Origin: Nitrospira japonica
Lineage (GTDB): Bacteria > Nitrospirota > Nitrospiria > Nitrospirales > Nitrospiraceae
Reading direction: 5' to 3'
Length of the DNA stretch: 64,000 nucleotides
Assembly: GCF_900169565.1 (NCBI RefSeq)
Contig: NZ_LT828648.1
Coordinates: 2,640,501 to 2,704,500, forward strand
Shown: piece after piece, positions 7,084-15,576 of the stretch
Position numbering within the stretch: the stretch's first letter is position 1
Layout of the letters: every line of letters starts with the position of its first letter
Translations under genes and position numbers: made by a program
Notes under the pieces: model-generated
Databases searched by the model: none
Seen by the model: the letters and a program-made list of their open reading frames with translations, nothing else
What the model was told of the DNA's origin: nothing

Positions 7084-9609
7084 TCATTGGCCTCGGGGCT
7101 TCGCTTTGGCGGTCGGAGCGGCAATGAGCGGATTGTCAGGCCAGTGGTGCTTTGGGTAGCGGCCACGCAGGTCCTTGCGCACGTCCCGATAGGTGTTGGC
7201 CCAGAATCCGGCGAGGTCTTTTGTGACCTGGACCGGTCGCTTGGCCGGCGAAAGCAGATGCAACAGAACGGGAATTTTCCCATCCGCGACTTTCGGCGTA
7301 TCGGTGCAGCCGAACATTTCTTGCAGCCGTACCGCCAGCACCGGTCCCTCGGGCTGGTCATAGTCAACACGCAGCCTCGATCCGCTGGGAACCATCAGGT
7401 GCGTGGGGGCGCGCCGGTCTAATTGCTGTTGTTGATCCCGGCTGAGTCTGGCCTGCAACACCGGAGCGAGATCCATCCGCTTGACCCGCTCCAATGTCGT
7501 GATTCCCGCCAGAAACGGTTCGAGCCATTCGTCCATGGTCTTGAGCAAGGCGTCGTCTGAAAGATTCGGCCAGTGAGAATCCGGGCCGTCCACCGCCTTG
7601 AGAAACCGAACTCGAGCCTGCCACTGCCGCAACTCCGGCGTCCACGCCAGCGTCGACAGCCCGGCCCGGCGAAGGCCCACAGACAGCGCGCGGGCGATCA
7701 GGGACGGGTTGGGATTCGATAAAGCGTGTTCCGAGAGCGCCAACGCCCCGAACCTGCGCCGCCTGACGGCGCGGACGCTTCCGGTCCGTTCATCCCAATC
7801 CACGTCTTCCATCTCTTCGATCCGGCCGGCGAAGAGCATTTCGATGCCGCTCTGCGTCACGGGAGCGGCCAGATCAATTCTTGCCCACTGCGTGCCGGCG
7901 TCGAGTCCGGCGACCACGAGATAAAGGTCGGAGGCCAGCGGATCGGGATTCGGGAACAATGCGCCGCGGCCGTTGGCAAGCAGATAGCGCGCTTCGCCTT
8001 CGTGCGGTTGCCGTTGGGCGATCCGGTCCGGATAGGCGAGCGCGAGCAACAGGCCGGCGGAGCCAGGGTCACGAGGGGTGCCGTGAGGTCTCATCGTGGT
8101 CTTGGGATAGCGGCGCCGGTAGAGGTCGGCCGTATGTCTGACCCGTCGGCACGCGGCCTGATCGACCGTCGTTTCACCGATCGATCTGTCATGACCCCAC
8201 AGGATATCGAGTCGGAGTCGCAGGTCCGCTTGGCGTCTGCCGGCCGGTGCCCGCACGATGTCGCGCTCACCCAGCAAGGCGGCGATGTCGCAGGCCAAAT
8301 CGCTCAGCCCAAGCGGATCGGCCTTGATCAGCATGTGAGCGAGGCGTGGATGCATCGCCAGTCCGGCCATGTTCCGGCCGTGGGTGGTGATGGACCCTGC
8401 CGTATTCAGAGCTTCCAGGCGCATTAGAAGGTCCCTGGCTTGAGCGACGGCTGCCCGAGGCGGGTCCGTCAGCCAGCGCAACTCGGATGCATCGTTCACA
8501 CCCCATTCGGCCAATTCCAGAATCAACGGCGCGAGGTCCGCGTCAAGGACCTCCGGCGGCCTTCGCGCGGCCAGCGTTCCTTGTTCCCTTTCGGACCAGA
8601 GGCGATAGCAGACGCCCGGCTCGAGCCTGCCTGCCCGGCCCCGGCGTTGATCCGCCGAGTCCTGTGTCACCCGCACCGTATCGAGTCCGGTCAACCCCGT
8701 GCGCGGATCGAAGCGGGGGACACGAGACAAACCGGCGTCGATCACCACGCGCACGCCGTCGATCGTCAGGCTGGTCTCCGCGATGGAGGTGGCGAGTACG
8801 ACTTTCCTCGTGCCCGGCTCCGACGGAGCGATGGCTTCATCCTGTGCCGCCTGCGGCAAATCGCCGTGCAGTGGAGTGATGCGGATGCTCGCATCGAGAT
8901 GCGAGTCCTGCAACAAACGCTCGACCCGTCGAATCTCGGCCATGCCGGGAAGGAAGACAAGGAGGCTGCCTCGGTCCTGTGAGAGTGAGCGGCGGATCGT
9001 CTGGACGACGGTGGTCTCGAGCCGGCCGGTGAGCGGCAGATCAAGATAGCGGGTGTCCACCGGAAAGAGCCGGCTTTCACAGACCAAAACCGGTGCGTTG
9101 CCGAGCAACTCGCTGATCGGTCCGCATTCCAGCGTGGCCGACATGACTAACAGTCTGAGATCGGGACGGAAGAGCCGCTGCGCTTCCAGACAGAGGGCCA
9201 GGCCGGCATCGGCCTGCAGGCTCCGTTCATGAAACTCGTCGAAAATGACGATTCCGTAGTCGGCGAGCGACGGGTCCTGTAAGAGCAGCCTGGATACGAT
9301 GCCTTCCGTGACGACTTCGATACGGGTCATTGGACCGACCTTGGTGTCGAGGCGTGTGCGATAGCCGATGGTATGGCCGACCGCTTGTCCCAGCGATAGG
9401 GCCATGCGATGGGCTGCGGCACGGGCGGCGAGCCGGCGGGGCTCCATCAGCAGCAGCTTTTTGCCGGTCAACCACGGCGCCGCGAGCAGGGACGGCGGGA
9501 CCCCCGTCGTTTTCCCGGCCCCGGGGGAGGCAGTCAACAGCGCGTTGACGCCGGACGCGAGGGTATCGCGCAGCGCAGGCAGGACGTCTTCTATTGGGAG
9601 TCGAGTCAT
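7084..9609 (-). CDS. hrpB: ATP-dependent helicase HrpB
   Basis: An 841-residue DEAH-type helicase of normal HrpB length. Visible motifs in order: Walker A SPGAGKTT (about 29-36), the Walker B box IFDEFHERS, the SAT motif, the helicase C-terminal motif QRRGRAGR, and the HrpB-specific C-terminal region ending near a PKHHWPDNPL segment. HrpB is a nucleic-acid helicase related to HrpA; its cellular role is poorly defined. The start ATG at 9609 lies in front of a conserved N-terminus (LPIEDVLPALRDTLA). Confidence 0.93.
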   Translation of the reverse strand: MTRLPIEDVLPALRDTLASGVNALLTASPGAGKTTGVPPSLLAAPWLTGKKLLLMEPRRLAARAAAHRMALSLGQAVGHTIGYRTRLDTKVGPMTRIEVVTEGIVSRLLLQDPSLADYGIVIFDEFHERSLQADAGLALCLEAQRLFRPDLRLLVMSATLECGPISELLGNAPVLVCESRLFPVDTRYLDLPLTGRLETTVVQTIRRSLSQDRGSLLVFLPGMAEIRRVERLLQDSHLDASIRITPLHGDLPQAAQDEAIAPSEPGTRKVVLATSIAETSLTIDGVRVVIDAGLSRVPRFDPRTGLTGLDTVRVTQDSADQRRGRAGRLEPGVCYRLWSEREQGTLAARRPPEVLDADLAPLILELAEWGVNDASELRWLTDPPRAAVAQARDLLMRLEALNTAGSITTHGRNMAGLAMHPRLAHMLIKADPLGLSDLACDIAALLGERDIVRAPAGRRQADLRLRLDILWGHDRSIGETTVDQAACRRVRHTADLYRRRYPKTTMRPHGTPRDPGSAGLLLALAYPDRIAQRQPHEGEARYLLANGRGALFPNPDPLASDLYLVVAGLDAGTQWARIDLAAPVTQSGIEMLFAGRIEEMEDVDWDERTGSVRAVRRRRFGALALSEHALSNPNPSLIARALSVGLRRAGLSTLAWTPELRQWQARVRFLKAVDGPDSHWPNLSDDALLKTMDEWLEPFLAGITTLERVKRMDLAPVLQARLSRDQQQQLDRRAPTHLMVPSGSRLRVDYDQPEGPVLAVRLQEMFGCTDTPKVADGKIPVLLHLLSPAKRPVQVTKDLAGFWANTYRDVRKDLRGRYPKHHWPDNPLIAAPTAKAKPRGQ

Positions 9610-9670
9610 GATAGGGTCAGCCCTCGTACGGGCGGGAATGTATCAGAAGCGGAGACTATACAGGAGAGGC

Positions 9671-9868
9671 ATGACGCAATATCACTGGAGCGAGGTGAAG
9701 CCGACGAAAGCCGGCTGGTACTGGTTCCGAGGGCAGATTCATGAAGCCGATCCGTTCATCGTGCTCGTGGACGACGTGGGACAATTCCAATGGCCGGACG
9801 GAGGATATCAGGAAGTGACGCTGGCCAAAGGCGAGTGGGCGGGCCCGATTGAGGAGCCGGAAGAATAG
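9671..9868 (+). CDS. small soluble protein of unknown function, 65 residues
   Basis: The ATG at 9671 follows GGAGAGGC and opens a 65-codon frame encoding a Trp-rich acidic protein (QYHWSEVKPTKAGWYWFRG at the start, GEWAGPIEEPEE at the end). The composition and the HW..KAGWYW pattern resemble small phage or DUF551-like proteins that begin with a WYW motif; this is only a resemblance. The last 12 codons are repeated about 200 bases downstream in a relic copy. It is divergent from hrpB. Confidence 0.65.
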   Translation: MTQYHWSEVKPTKAGWYWFRGQIHEADPFIVLVDDVGQFQWPDGGYQEVTLAKGEWAGPIEEPEE

Positions 9869-9885
9869 TACGATGCGGGTCCTGT

Positions 9886-9966
9886 CATCGATCCAGCCCA
9901 TGCATCCTCGCTCCACCCATCCCCCAGCGGGGCCCTTCCGCTGCGGGTGCATGGGCTGAATCGATG
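9886..9966. repeat. nested palindrome (two stacked hairpins)
   Basis: The outer arms at 9886-9904 and 9948-9966 are inverted repeats of 19 bases with one mismatch. Inside them a second inverted repeat pairs 9921-9930 with 9938-9947 (10 bases, one mismatch, 7-base loop). The right-hand inner and outer arms abut directly while the left side has a 16-base bulge. No T-run follows, so it is not a standard terminator. It could be a mobile REP/MITE-like element or an mRNA-stabilising structure. It lies exactly between the small gene at 9671 and the partial copy of its 3' end. Confidence 0.75.
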
Positions 9967-9975
9967 CCACCCGCA

Positions 9976-10068
9976 ATGAAGAGCACGAGTCGGTCTGAGA
10001 GAAGAGAAGGAAAGGAACGTGTGTGTACACGTGAATGGGCGGGGCCGATCGAGGAGCCGGAAGAATAA
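9976..10068 (+). pseudogene. relic copy of the 3' end of the small gene at 9671
   Basis: A 30-codon frame from ATG 9976 ends in EWAGPIEEPEE and a stop, the same eleven residues that end the gene at 9671-9868. At DNA level the match covers roughly 10027-10068 with a few substitutions. The rest of the frame is a charged, low-complexity stretch with no similarity to the parent. This looks like the remnant of a tandem duplication rather than a functional gene. Confidence 0.6.
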
Positions 10069-10159
10069 TGAGCGGTGCGGGATCTGTTACGGGCCATAAC
10101 GATGGTCTTCACGTGACCATGAAAGGAACGAGAGAAGCAATGGACAGGAGGCATGAGAG

Positions 10160-10843
10160 ATGAAGCGTGTGGGAGGAGATCCGATACAACGGCTGATGAG
10201 TCTGATGTTCAAGGCGCATCCCTGGCACGGGGTTTCTATCGGGGAGCGGGCGCCGGAGGTCGTGACCGCCTATATTGAAATCGTGCCGACGGACACGGTG
10301 AAGTATGAGGTGGATAAGGACAGCGGATTCCTGAAAGTCGACCGTCCGCAGCGGTTCTCCAACTTCTGTCCCGTCTATTACGGGCTCGTTCCCCAAACCT
10401 ACTGCAGCGACAAGGTCGCCGGCCTCTTCTCGAAGCGGGCGCGGAGGAAAGGCATGGTCGGAGACCGGGACCCGCTCGATATTTGCGTGCTGACGGAGAA
10501 GACGATCCCCCATAGCGACATTCTGTTGACGGCGATTCCCATCGGAGGATTCAGCCTTGCGGACGGCGGAGAGGCCGATGACAAAATCATCGCCGTCATG
10601 AAGGAGGACGCCGCCTACGGGAGCTTCAAGGATATCGGGGATGTGCCGGTGGCATTGATCGATCGTCTGCAGCACTATTTTCTCACCTACAAGCAAGCCC
10701 CCGGGTCTGTGCAGCATAAGGTGGAAATCACCAGCGTCTATGACCGGGATGAAGCGCTTAAAGTCATTCGGGCGAGTCATGCCGACTATCGCGCGAAGTT
10801 TCCCGAGCTGGAGTCGCTCTGGCCGACCGGGATGGCCGGGTGA
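10160..10843 (+). CDS. ppa: inorganic pyrophosphatase, family I
   Basis: A 227-residue protein that hydrolyses pyrophosphate to phosphate, driving biosynthetic reactions in the cytosol. The family I signature is present as D102-R-D104-P-L-D107 in VGDRDPLDICV, along with EIVPTDTVKYE, which holds the substrate-binding Glu/Lys, and an RPxxFSNFCPVYYG segment. The protein is longer than the E. coli enzyme (about 175) because of insertions before the signature. GGAGG lies upstream of the ATG. Confidence 0.9.
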   Translation: MKRVGGDPIQRLMSLMFKAHPWHGVSIGERAPEVVTAYIEIVPTDTVKYEVDKDSGFLKVDRPQRFSNFCPVYYGLVPQTYCSDKVAGLFSKRARRKGMVGDRDPLDICVLTEKTIPHSDILLTAIPIGGFSLADGGEADDKIIAVMKEDAAYGSFKDIGDVPVALIDRLQHYFLTYKQAPGSVQHKVEITSVYDRDEALKVIRASHADYRAKFPELESLWPTGMAG

Positions 10844-10896
10844 CGATGGTTTGTCGCCGGGGAGGCCTGCGCGGACGGATGACGCGAAGATAACAA

Positions 10897-10912
10897 ATGG
10901 CATGAGTGCCAT
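10897..10912. promoter_or_regulatory. 6-bp perfect hairpin upstream of the DEAD-box helicase gene
   Basis: ATGGCA and TGCCAT flank a TGAG loop 38 bases before the helicase start. It could be an operator or a leader hairpin affecting helicase translation; no T-run follows, so termination of ppa is unlikely. Confidence 0.35.
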
Positions 10913-10949
10913 GTCCAAGGTATGAACCAGAAAGGCTTGATCGGATTTC

Positions 10950-12686
10950 ATGAAGATTGACCAAACCCATCCTCCCGCAGCCCATACGGCCACGGGGTTT
11001 TCACCGGGCTTCGCCGCGCTCGGCCTCGAAGCCTCCCTGCTAGCCTCCCTCGAAACCTTGGGGTACGAAGAGCCCACGCCCATTCAGCGCGAGGCGATTC
11101 CTCCATTGCTCGCGGGACGTGATCTCCTCGGACAGGCTGCGACCGGAACGGGTAAGACGGCTGCGTTCACGCTGCCGGTCTTGCAACGAATCGCCCACGG
11201 CGGCGGGCCTCGCCCTGCCGCGCTGGTGCTCGTGCCGACACGGGAATTGGCCATTCAGGTCGGCCAGGCCGTGCAGCGTTACGGTCGCGAGCTGCGCACG
11301 ACGGTCTTGCCGGTGTACGGAGGGCAGGCCATCGGGGCACAGCTTCACGCGCTCAGGCGCGGCGTCGATGTCGTGGTGGCCACTCCGGGACGGATGCTCG
11401 ATCACCTTCGCCGGCAGCCGCAATTATTGGCGAATGTGCGGGTCGTGGTCCTGGACGAAGCGGACGAGATGCTCGACATGGGTTTTGCCGACGACCTTGA
11501 GGCCATCTTCGGACATCTTCCTGAGACCAAGCAGACGGCGCTATTTTCGGCGACCATGCCTCCACGTATCAAGGCGATCGCACACCGGCATCTTCGGAAT
11601 CCCGTCGAAATTGCGATCGCCAAAGAGCCGGTCAAGCCGGGGAGCGCTCCCCGCGTTCAACAGACGGCCTATGTCGTGGCCAGGCCGCACCGGAATGCGG
11701 CGCTTGCGCGGGTGCTGGATGTCACGGGGCCGACCTCAGCCCTGGTGTTCTGCCGCACCAGGCTCGAAGTCGACGAAGTCACGTCGATGTTGAACGCACG
11801 TGGCTATCGGGCGGAGGCGATTCACGGCGGAATGAGTCAGGTCCAACGCGACCGGGTGATGCAGGCGTTCCGGGCTGGTCAAACGGAGCTGCTGGTCGCG
11901 ACCGATGTCGCTGCGCGCGGTTTGGATATCCCGCACGTCTCTCACGTCGTCAACGTCGATCTGCCGTCGTCCGCGGAAGTGTACGTCCACCGCATTGGCC
12001 GGACCGGTCGCGCCGGACGTGAAGGCGCGGCCATCACGATCCTGGATCCTCGCGAGCAACGGCTCTTGCGGAGCATCGAGCAGCATACGAAAGGTCAGGT
12101 CGTCGTCCTGCCGATTCCGACCGCCGCCGCGCTCCGCGCGAAACGAATGGAACGGGCCAAGACCGCCGTCCTCGAAGTTCTGAAGGCGGGAGATTTGGAC
12201 CAGTTCCATACCGTCGTCGAGGACCTGGCTGCGGCAAGCGATCCGGCGAAAGTCGCGGCCGCCGCCTTGCGATTGGTGTTCAGGGCGCAGGGTGGCGAGC
12301 GGCCGGAACAGGACATTCCCGCTCCGGTGCTTCCGAATGCGAGAATGCGAGATCGGGAAGGGCGTCCCGGCGGTCGAGGGCATCACGAGCCGCAACACGG
12401 AGCCGAGCCTCGCCGAGGTCCGAGAGCCGGTCATCCGGTCCGACAGCCGGGTCTGTCCCGGGTATACATTGGAGCCGGCCGTGAGGTTGGGATCAGACCG
12501 GGAGACTTGGTCGGCGCGATCGCCAATGAAGCGAAGGTGAATGCCAAGGTCATCGGCGCGATCGAGATCGAGGACCGCTTTTCAATCGTGGACGTGCCCG
12601 AATCGATCGTGCGGGACGTGGTGGAGGCGTTGAACCGAACCCGAATCAAAGGGCGCAAGGTGTCGGTTCGGTTGTTTCGGGAGTGA
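10950..12686 (+). CDS. deaD: DEAD-box ATP-dependent RNA helicase with DbpA-type RNA-binding domain
   Basis: A 578-residue RNA helicase. The motifs run in order: Q motif (GYEEPTPIQREAI), Walker A ATGTGKT, PTRELA, DEAD, SAT, ARGLDI and HRIGRTGRAGREG. A linker rich in Arg/Gly/Pro (about residues 455-505) leads to a C-terminal DbpA/CsdA RNA-binding domain (VYIGAGREVGIRPGDLVGAI...). Members of this group unwind structured RNA and help ribosome assembly and cold adaptation. The exact orthology to deaD is likely but not certain. Confidence 0.9.
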   Translation: MKIDQTHPPAAHTATGFSPGFAALGLEASLLASLETLGYEEPTPIQREAIPPLLAGRDLLGQAATGTGKTAAFTLPVLQRIAHGGGPRPAALVLVPTRELAIQVGQAVQRYGRELRTTVLPVYGGQAIGAQLHALRRGVDVVVATPGRMLDHLRRQPQLLANVRVVVLDEADEMLDMGFADDLEAIFGHLPETKQTALFSATMPPRIKAIAHRHLRNPVEIAIAKEPVKPGSAPRVQQTAYVVARPHRNAALARVLDVTGPTSALVFCRTRLEVDEVTSMLNARGYRAEAIHGGMSQVQRDRVMQAFRAGQTELLVATDVAARGLDIPHVSHVVNVDLPSSAEVYVHRIGRTGRAGREGAAITILDPREQRLLRSIEQHTKGQVVVLPIPTAAALRAKRMERAKTAVLEVLKAGDLDQFHTVVEDLAAASDPAKVAAAALRLVFRAQGGERPEQDIPAPVLPNARMRDREGRPGGRGHHEPQHGAEPRRGPRAGHPVRQPGLSRVYIGAGREVGIRPGDLVGAIANEAKVNAKVIGAIEIEDRFSIVDVPESIVRDVVEALNRTRIKGRKVSVRLFRE

Positions 12687-12751
12687 GCTGCCTCGGGCAG
12701 TCCTCCCGTGAAGTCCTTGCCTTTTATTGCACGTATTTTTAGAATAGCTCC

Positions 12752-13084
12752 ATGTCTGGCCGGAGACTGTTTCCTCAGCATAGGATGTTGACCTGGCTCA
12801 GTTCCGGTGTACTGGCGTTGGGCTTGCTCTCCTTTGTCCTCGGTCTCACCTTCTCCAGTGAGAGTGCCTCGATATCCTGGGCCCAGCCGGTGGTGGTGGA
12901 CGGCGAGGAAGCCGATCCGTTGGAAGACGCCATCGGTTCGACCGTTTCGGATCATCAGGCCGCTAGTCGTATTGTCCTCGCCGGGTCTCGAATAGGACAC
13001 CACGCTCCGCCCTGGGTCACGCGCGGTCTCGTGCATGACATCGTGTTTTTCGATCTCGCCTCTCGTCCGCCTCCCGTCCTGTAA
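12752..13084 (+). CDS. small membrane-anchored protein of unknown function
   Basis: A 110-residue frame with one hydrophobic segment at about residues 13-36 (LTWLSSGVLALGLLSFVLGL), then a polar acidic stretch (DGEEADPLEDAIG). No family is recognised and no clear ribosome-binding site precedes the ATG. It lies between the helicase and the CheY gene on the same strand, with codon usage like its neighbours. Moderate doubt remains whether it is translated. Confidence 0.45.
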   Translation: MSGRRLFPQHRMLTWLSSGVLALGLLSFVLGLTFSSESASISWAQPVVVDGEEADPLEDAIGSTVSDHQAASRIVLAGSRIGHHAPPWVTRGLVHDIVFFDLASRPPPVL

Positions 13085-13196
13085 TTCTCCGACATCGGCC
13101 GTGCCGACTCATTGCGCCCGAACCATTTCGGCGCGCAGGGGTACGTCGAGGGCCGTGGTCCGCTGCCGCGAGTTCCGGGAATCAAGGAGCAGGAAC

Positions 13197-13568
13197 GTGG
13201 AACAGAAGATTCTGATTATCGACGACCATCTCGAGACGTGGCAAATCCTCAGCGCGATCGTGCGCTCCCAGGGGTTCCGTCCGGTTTGGGCTGCGGACGG
13301 GGTCAATGCGATGAGCGAGGCCCGCAAGCAGCGCCCGCAGGTGGTCCTTCTGGACTTGGGTTTGCCCGGCGGGGACGGGTTCGTAGTCTTGGAGCGCCTC
13401 AAGGCCAACAAACTTCTCTCGGACATCCCCGTCATCGTGGTGACGGCGCTGGAGGCGAAGACGACGGAGAGCAAGGCCCTCGAGCACGGGGCGGCTGCCT
13501 TTCTGCAGAAGCCGGTGAAACCGGACGAATTGGTTGCCACGATCCACGCGGTCGTCAAGAGGAACTGA
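13197..13568 (+). CDS. CheY-like single-domain response regulator
   Basis: A 123-residue receiver domain without an output domain. Key residues are the acidic pair Asp9-Asp10, phosphoacceptor Asp53 in LLDLGLPGGDG, Thr83 in VVTA and Lys105 in LQKPVKP. It starts at GTG 13197 preceded by AAGGAGCAGG. The next gene, 21 bases downstream, is a PilZ protein, so the pair may form a unit linking phosphorelay and cyclic-di-GMP signalling. No cognate kinase lies alongside. Confidence 0.88.
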   Translation: MEQKILIIDDHLETWQILSAIVRSQGFRPVWAADGVNAMSEARKQRPQVVLLDLGLPGGDGFVVLERLKANKLLSDIPVIVVTALEAKTTESKALEHGAAAFLQKPVKPDELVATIHAVVKRN

Positions 13569-13589
13569 TTCGCAACGAAAGGACGAACG

Positions 13590-13928
13590 GTGGCGGGTTT
13601 CGGATTGCGAAAGCATCAACGGTTCAAAGACTCGGTGCCGGTGCAGTTCCGAGGCAAAGGCGTGGTGGGAGAAGGCCGATTGAAGGACCTGTCGCTGACC
13701 GGCGCCTCCATTTCAGGCGACGTGCATGTGTCGACCGGCATGACGCTCGGCCTGCAGCTGTTTTTTCCCGGCGACCGTGAGCCGTTGCTGATCGATCGGG
13801 CCATCGTGCAGTGGGTCAAGGGCGTGGAATTCGGCGTCGAACTAGCGGCGAACCCGCAGATTGCGGAACGTCTCACCACACTCATCTCCGAAAAGGTCAA
13901 GAAAAGGCACGGGCCATCCAAGAGCTAA
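13590..13928 (+). CDS. PilZ domain protein
   Basis: A 112-residue single-domain protein of the cyclic-di-GMP-binding PilZ family. The two ligand-binding motifs are present: R7-x3-R11 (RKHQR) and the DLSLTGASI motif (D-x-S-x-x-G). The end of the domain reads IVQWVKGVEFGVEL, the usual final strand pattern. It starts at GTG 13590 with GAAAGGA upstream. Likely co-transcribed with the CheY-like gene. Confidence 0.87.
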   Translation: MAGFGLRKHQRFKDSVPVQFRGKGVVGEGRLKDLSLTGASISGDVHVSTGMTLGLQLFFPGDREPLLIDRAIVQWVKGVEFGVELAANPQIAERLTTLISEKVKKRHGPSKS

Positions 13929-13958
13929 GGCGTTACGCTCGCTCGAGTTCCGTGATTC

Positions 13959-13974
13959 GGCGGACTTTTCCGCC
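13959..13974. terminator. hairpin downstream of the PilZ gene
   Basis: A perfect 6-bp stem GGCGGA/TCCGCC with a CTTT loop lies 31 bases after the PilZ stop. There is no T-run, so it is a weak terminator candidate at best. Confidence 0.35.
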
Positions 13975-14100
13975 TCTCGCTTCCTGTCCGGCATCTTTCA
14001 TCTTCCAATAAATGGTGAAGGGTTGACGCCTGCCGTAGGCGGATCGTAGTGTCATACAACGCGGGGTTGCGTATGATCCCGGATGGATGCAGGGAGGTCC

Positions 14101-15570
14101 ATGATGGCGGAAAAGTCGGTCGAACCGCATATCTTTGTGATTCTCGGGGCGACCGGAGACCTGACCCGCCGGAAATTGATGCCAGCCTTGTTTCATCTGC
14201 GTACGTTGGGAGAATTGCACAAGCAGAATACGCTCATCGTCGGCGCCGCCACGCCGGAGATGAGCGAGGAAGCCTTTCGCCTGTGGGTCTACGAAGGTCT
14301 CCGGAACTCCGGCGCGCCCGACTCACCGGATCTGCGACGATGGTGCGACGACCATCTGCACTATCTGACCGTGCACGGAGGCGCGCTGGAGGACTATGAG
14401 GCCTTGGCGGTTCTGCTGACCAGGCTGGAAGGCACGGGCCGCAAGCCGGCGAACCGGATCTTTTACCTGGCGCTACCACCCACGATCGTACCGTTCACCG
14501 TCGAACGGTTGGATCAGACGGGCCTGCTCAAAAGCGACGGGTGGGTGCGCGTCGTGTTCGAAAAACCCTTCGGTCACGATTATGCTTCGGCGCGAGCTCT
14601 GAACGCGCTGCTGCATCGCCATTTGGACGAATCGCAAATTTACCGGATCGACCACTATCTCGGGAAAGAAACCGTTCAAAACCTGCTGGCCTTTCGATTC
14701 GCCAATCCGATCTTCGAAACGCTGTGGAATCGTGACATGGTCGAAAGCGTGCAGATCACGGTTGCCGAAGACCTCGGGGTCGAGCACCGCGGGAGTTACT
14801 ATCAGGAGGCCGGAGCCCTGCGCGACATGGTGCAAAATCACCTGACGCAGCTGATGACCGTCGTGGCGATGGAGGTACCGGTCTCGTTCGATGCGGCCGC
14901 GATTCAAACCGAAAAGCTGAAAGTCCTCCAGTCCATCGATCCGATCGATCCGCGGGACGTCGCGTTCGGCCAATACACCGCCTGGAGCGTGGCGGACCGC
15001 GTGATTCCCGGTTATCGGCAGGAACAAGGCGTGTCGCCGGACTCGATGACGGAAACGTTCGTGGCGATGAAAATGGACGTCCATAACTGGCGATGGCGGG
15101 GTGTGCCGTTTTATCTACGGACTGGCAAGCGGCTGCCACGCAAGCTCACGCAAGTGGCCGTCACCTTCCGTCCCGCACCTTTTCAGGTCTTCCGTTCGCT
15201 CGAGCCTGAAAGCCTGGATCCCAACCGGCTGCTGATCACGCTGCAGCCCAACGAGGGATTCGCCTTGTGCTTCTCGGTGAAGACGCCGGCCAGGCCGCTG
15301 AGTTTCACGTCCCAGTCCCTGCAATTCGACTATGGCAGGGCGTTCGGGGGCGAATTGCCGGACGCCTATGAAACGCTGCTCCGCGACGTGATGATCGGCG
15401 ATCAGACCCTGTTCGTGAGCGCGGATTTCACGGAAACCGCCTGGCGGCTGTATGACCCGTTGCTGGCCGGTCGACACGACGTGCATTTCTATACCGCCGG
15501 CTCCTGGGGGCCGAAGGAGGCCGATGCGGTCGTGGAGCGCAACGGACATCGCTGGCAGCTGGGGTGGTAG
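14101..15570 (+). CDS. zwf: glucose-6-phosphate 1-dehydrogenase
   Basis: A 489-residue enzyme of normal length that oxidises glucose-6-phosphate to 6-phosphogluconolactone with NADP, entering the pentose phosphate pathway. Seen: the nucleotide-binding [18 protein letters not shown] near the N-terminus and the substrate/active-site motif RIDHYLGKE. The tandem ATGs at 14101/14104 follow GGGAGG and are preferred to ATG 14083. The MFS transporter gene starts 6 bases after the stop, implying co-transcription. Confidence 0.95.
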   Translation: MMAEKSVEPHIFVILGATGDLTRRKLMPALFHLRTLGELHKQNTLIVGAATPEMSEEAFRLWVYEGLRNSGAPDSPDLRRWCDDHLHYLTVHGGALEDYEALAVLLTRLEGTGRKPANRIFYLALPPTIVPFTVERLDQTGLLKSDGWVRVVFEKPFGHDYASARALNALLHRHLDESQIYRIDHYLGKETVQNLLAFRFANPIFETLWNRDMVESVQITVAEDLGVEHRGSYYQEAGALRDMVQNHLTQLMTVVAMEVPVSFDAAAIQTEKLKVLQSIDPIDPRDVAFGQYTAWSVADRVIPGYRQEQGVSPDSMTETFVAMKMDVHNWRWRGVPFYLRTGKRLPRKLTQVAVTFRPAPFQVFRSLEPESLDPNRLLITLQPNEGFALCFSVKTPARPLSFTSQSLQFDYGRAFGGELPDAYETLLRDVMIGDQTLFVSADFTETAWRLYDPLLAGRHDVHFYTAGSWGPKEADAVVERNGHRWQLGW

Positions 15571-15576
15571 CAGGTT

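Noticed and set aside
10109-11083. 324-codon minus-strand frame
   Set aside because: Antisense to the pyrophosphatase gene, whose signature motif is intact.
13933-14160. Minus-strand frame with a KDAGQEARGGKVRRITELERA end
   Set aside because: The stretch fills a PilZ-zwf gap and looks protein-like, but there is no ribosome-binding site and its upstream part is antisense to zwf.
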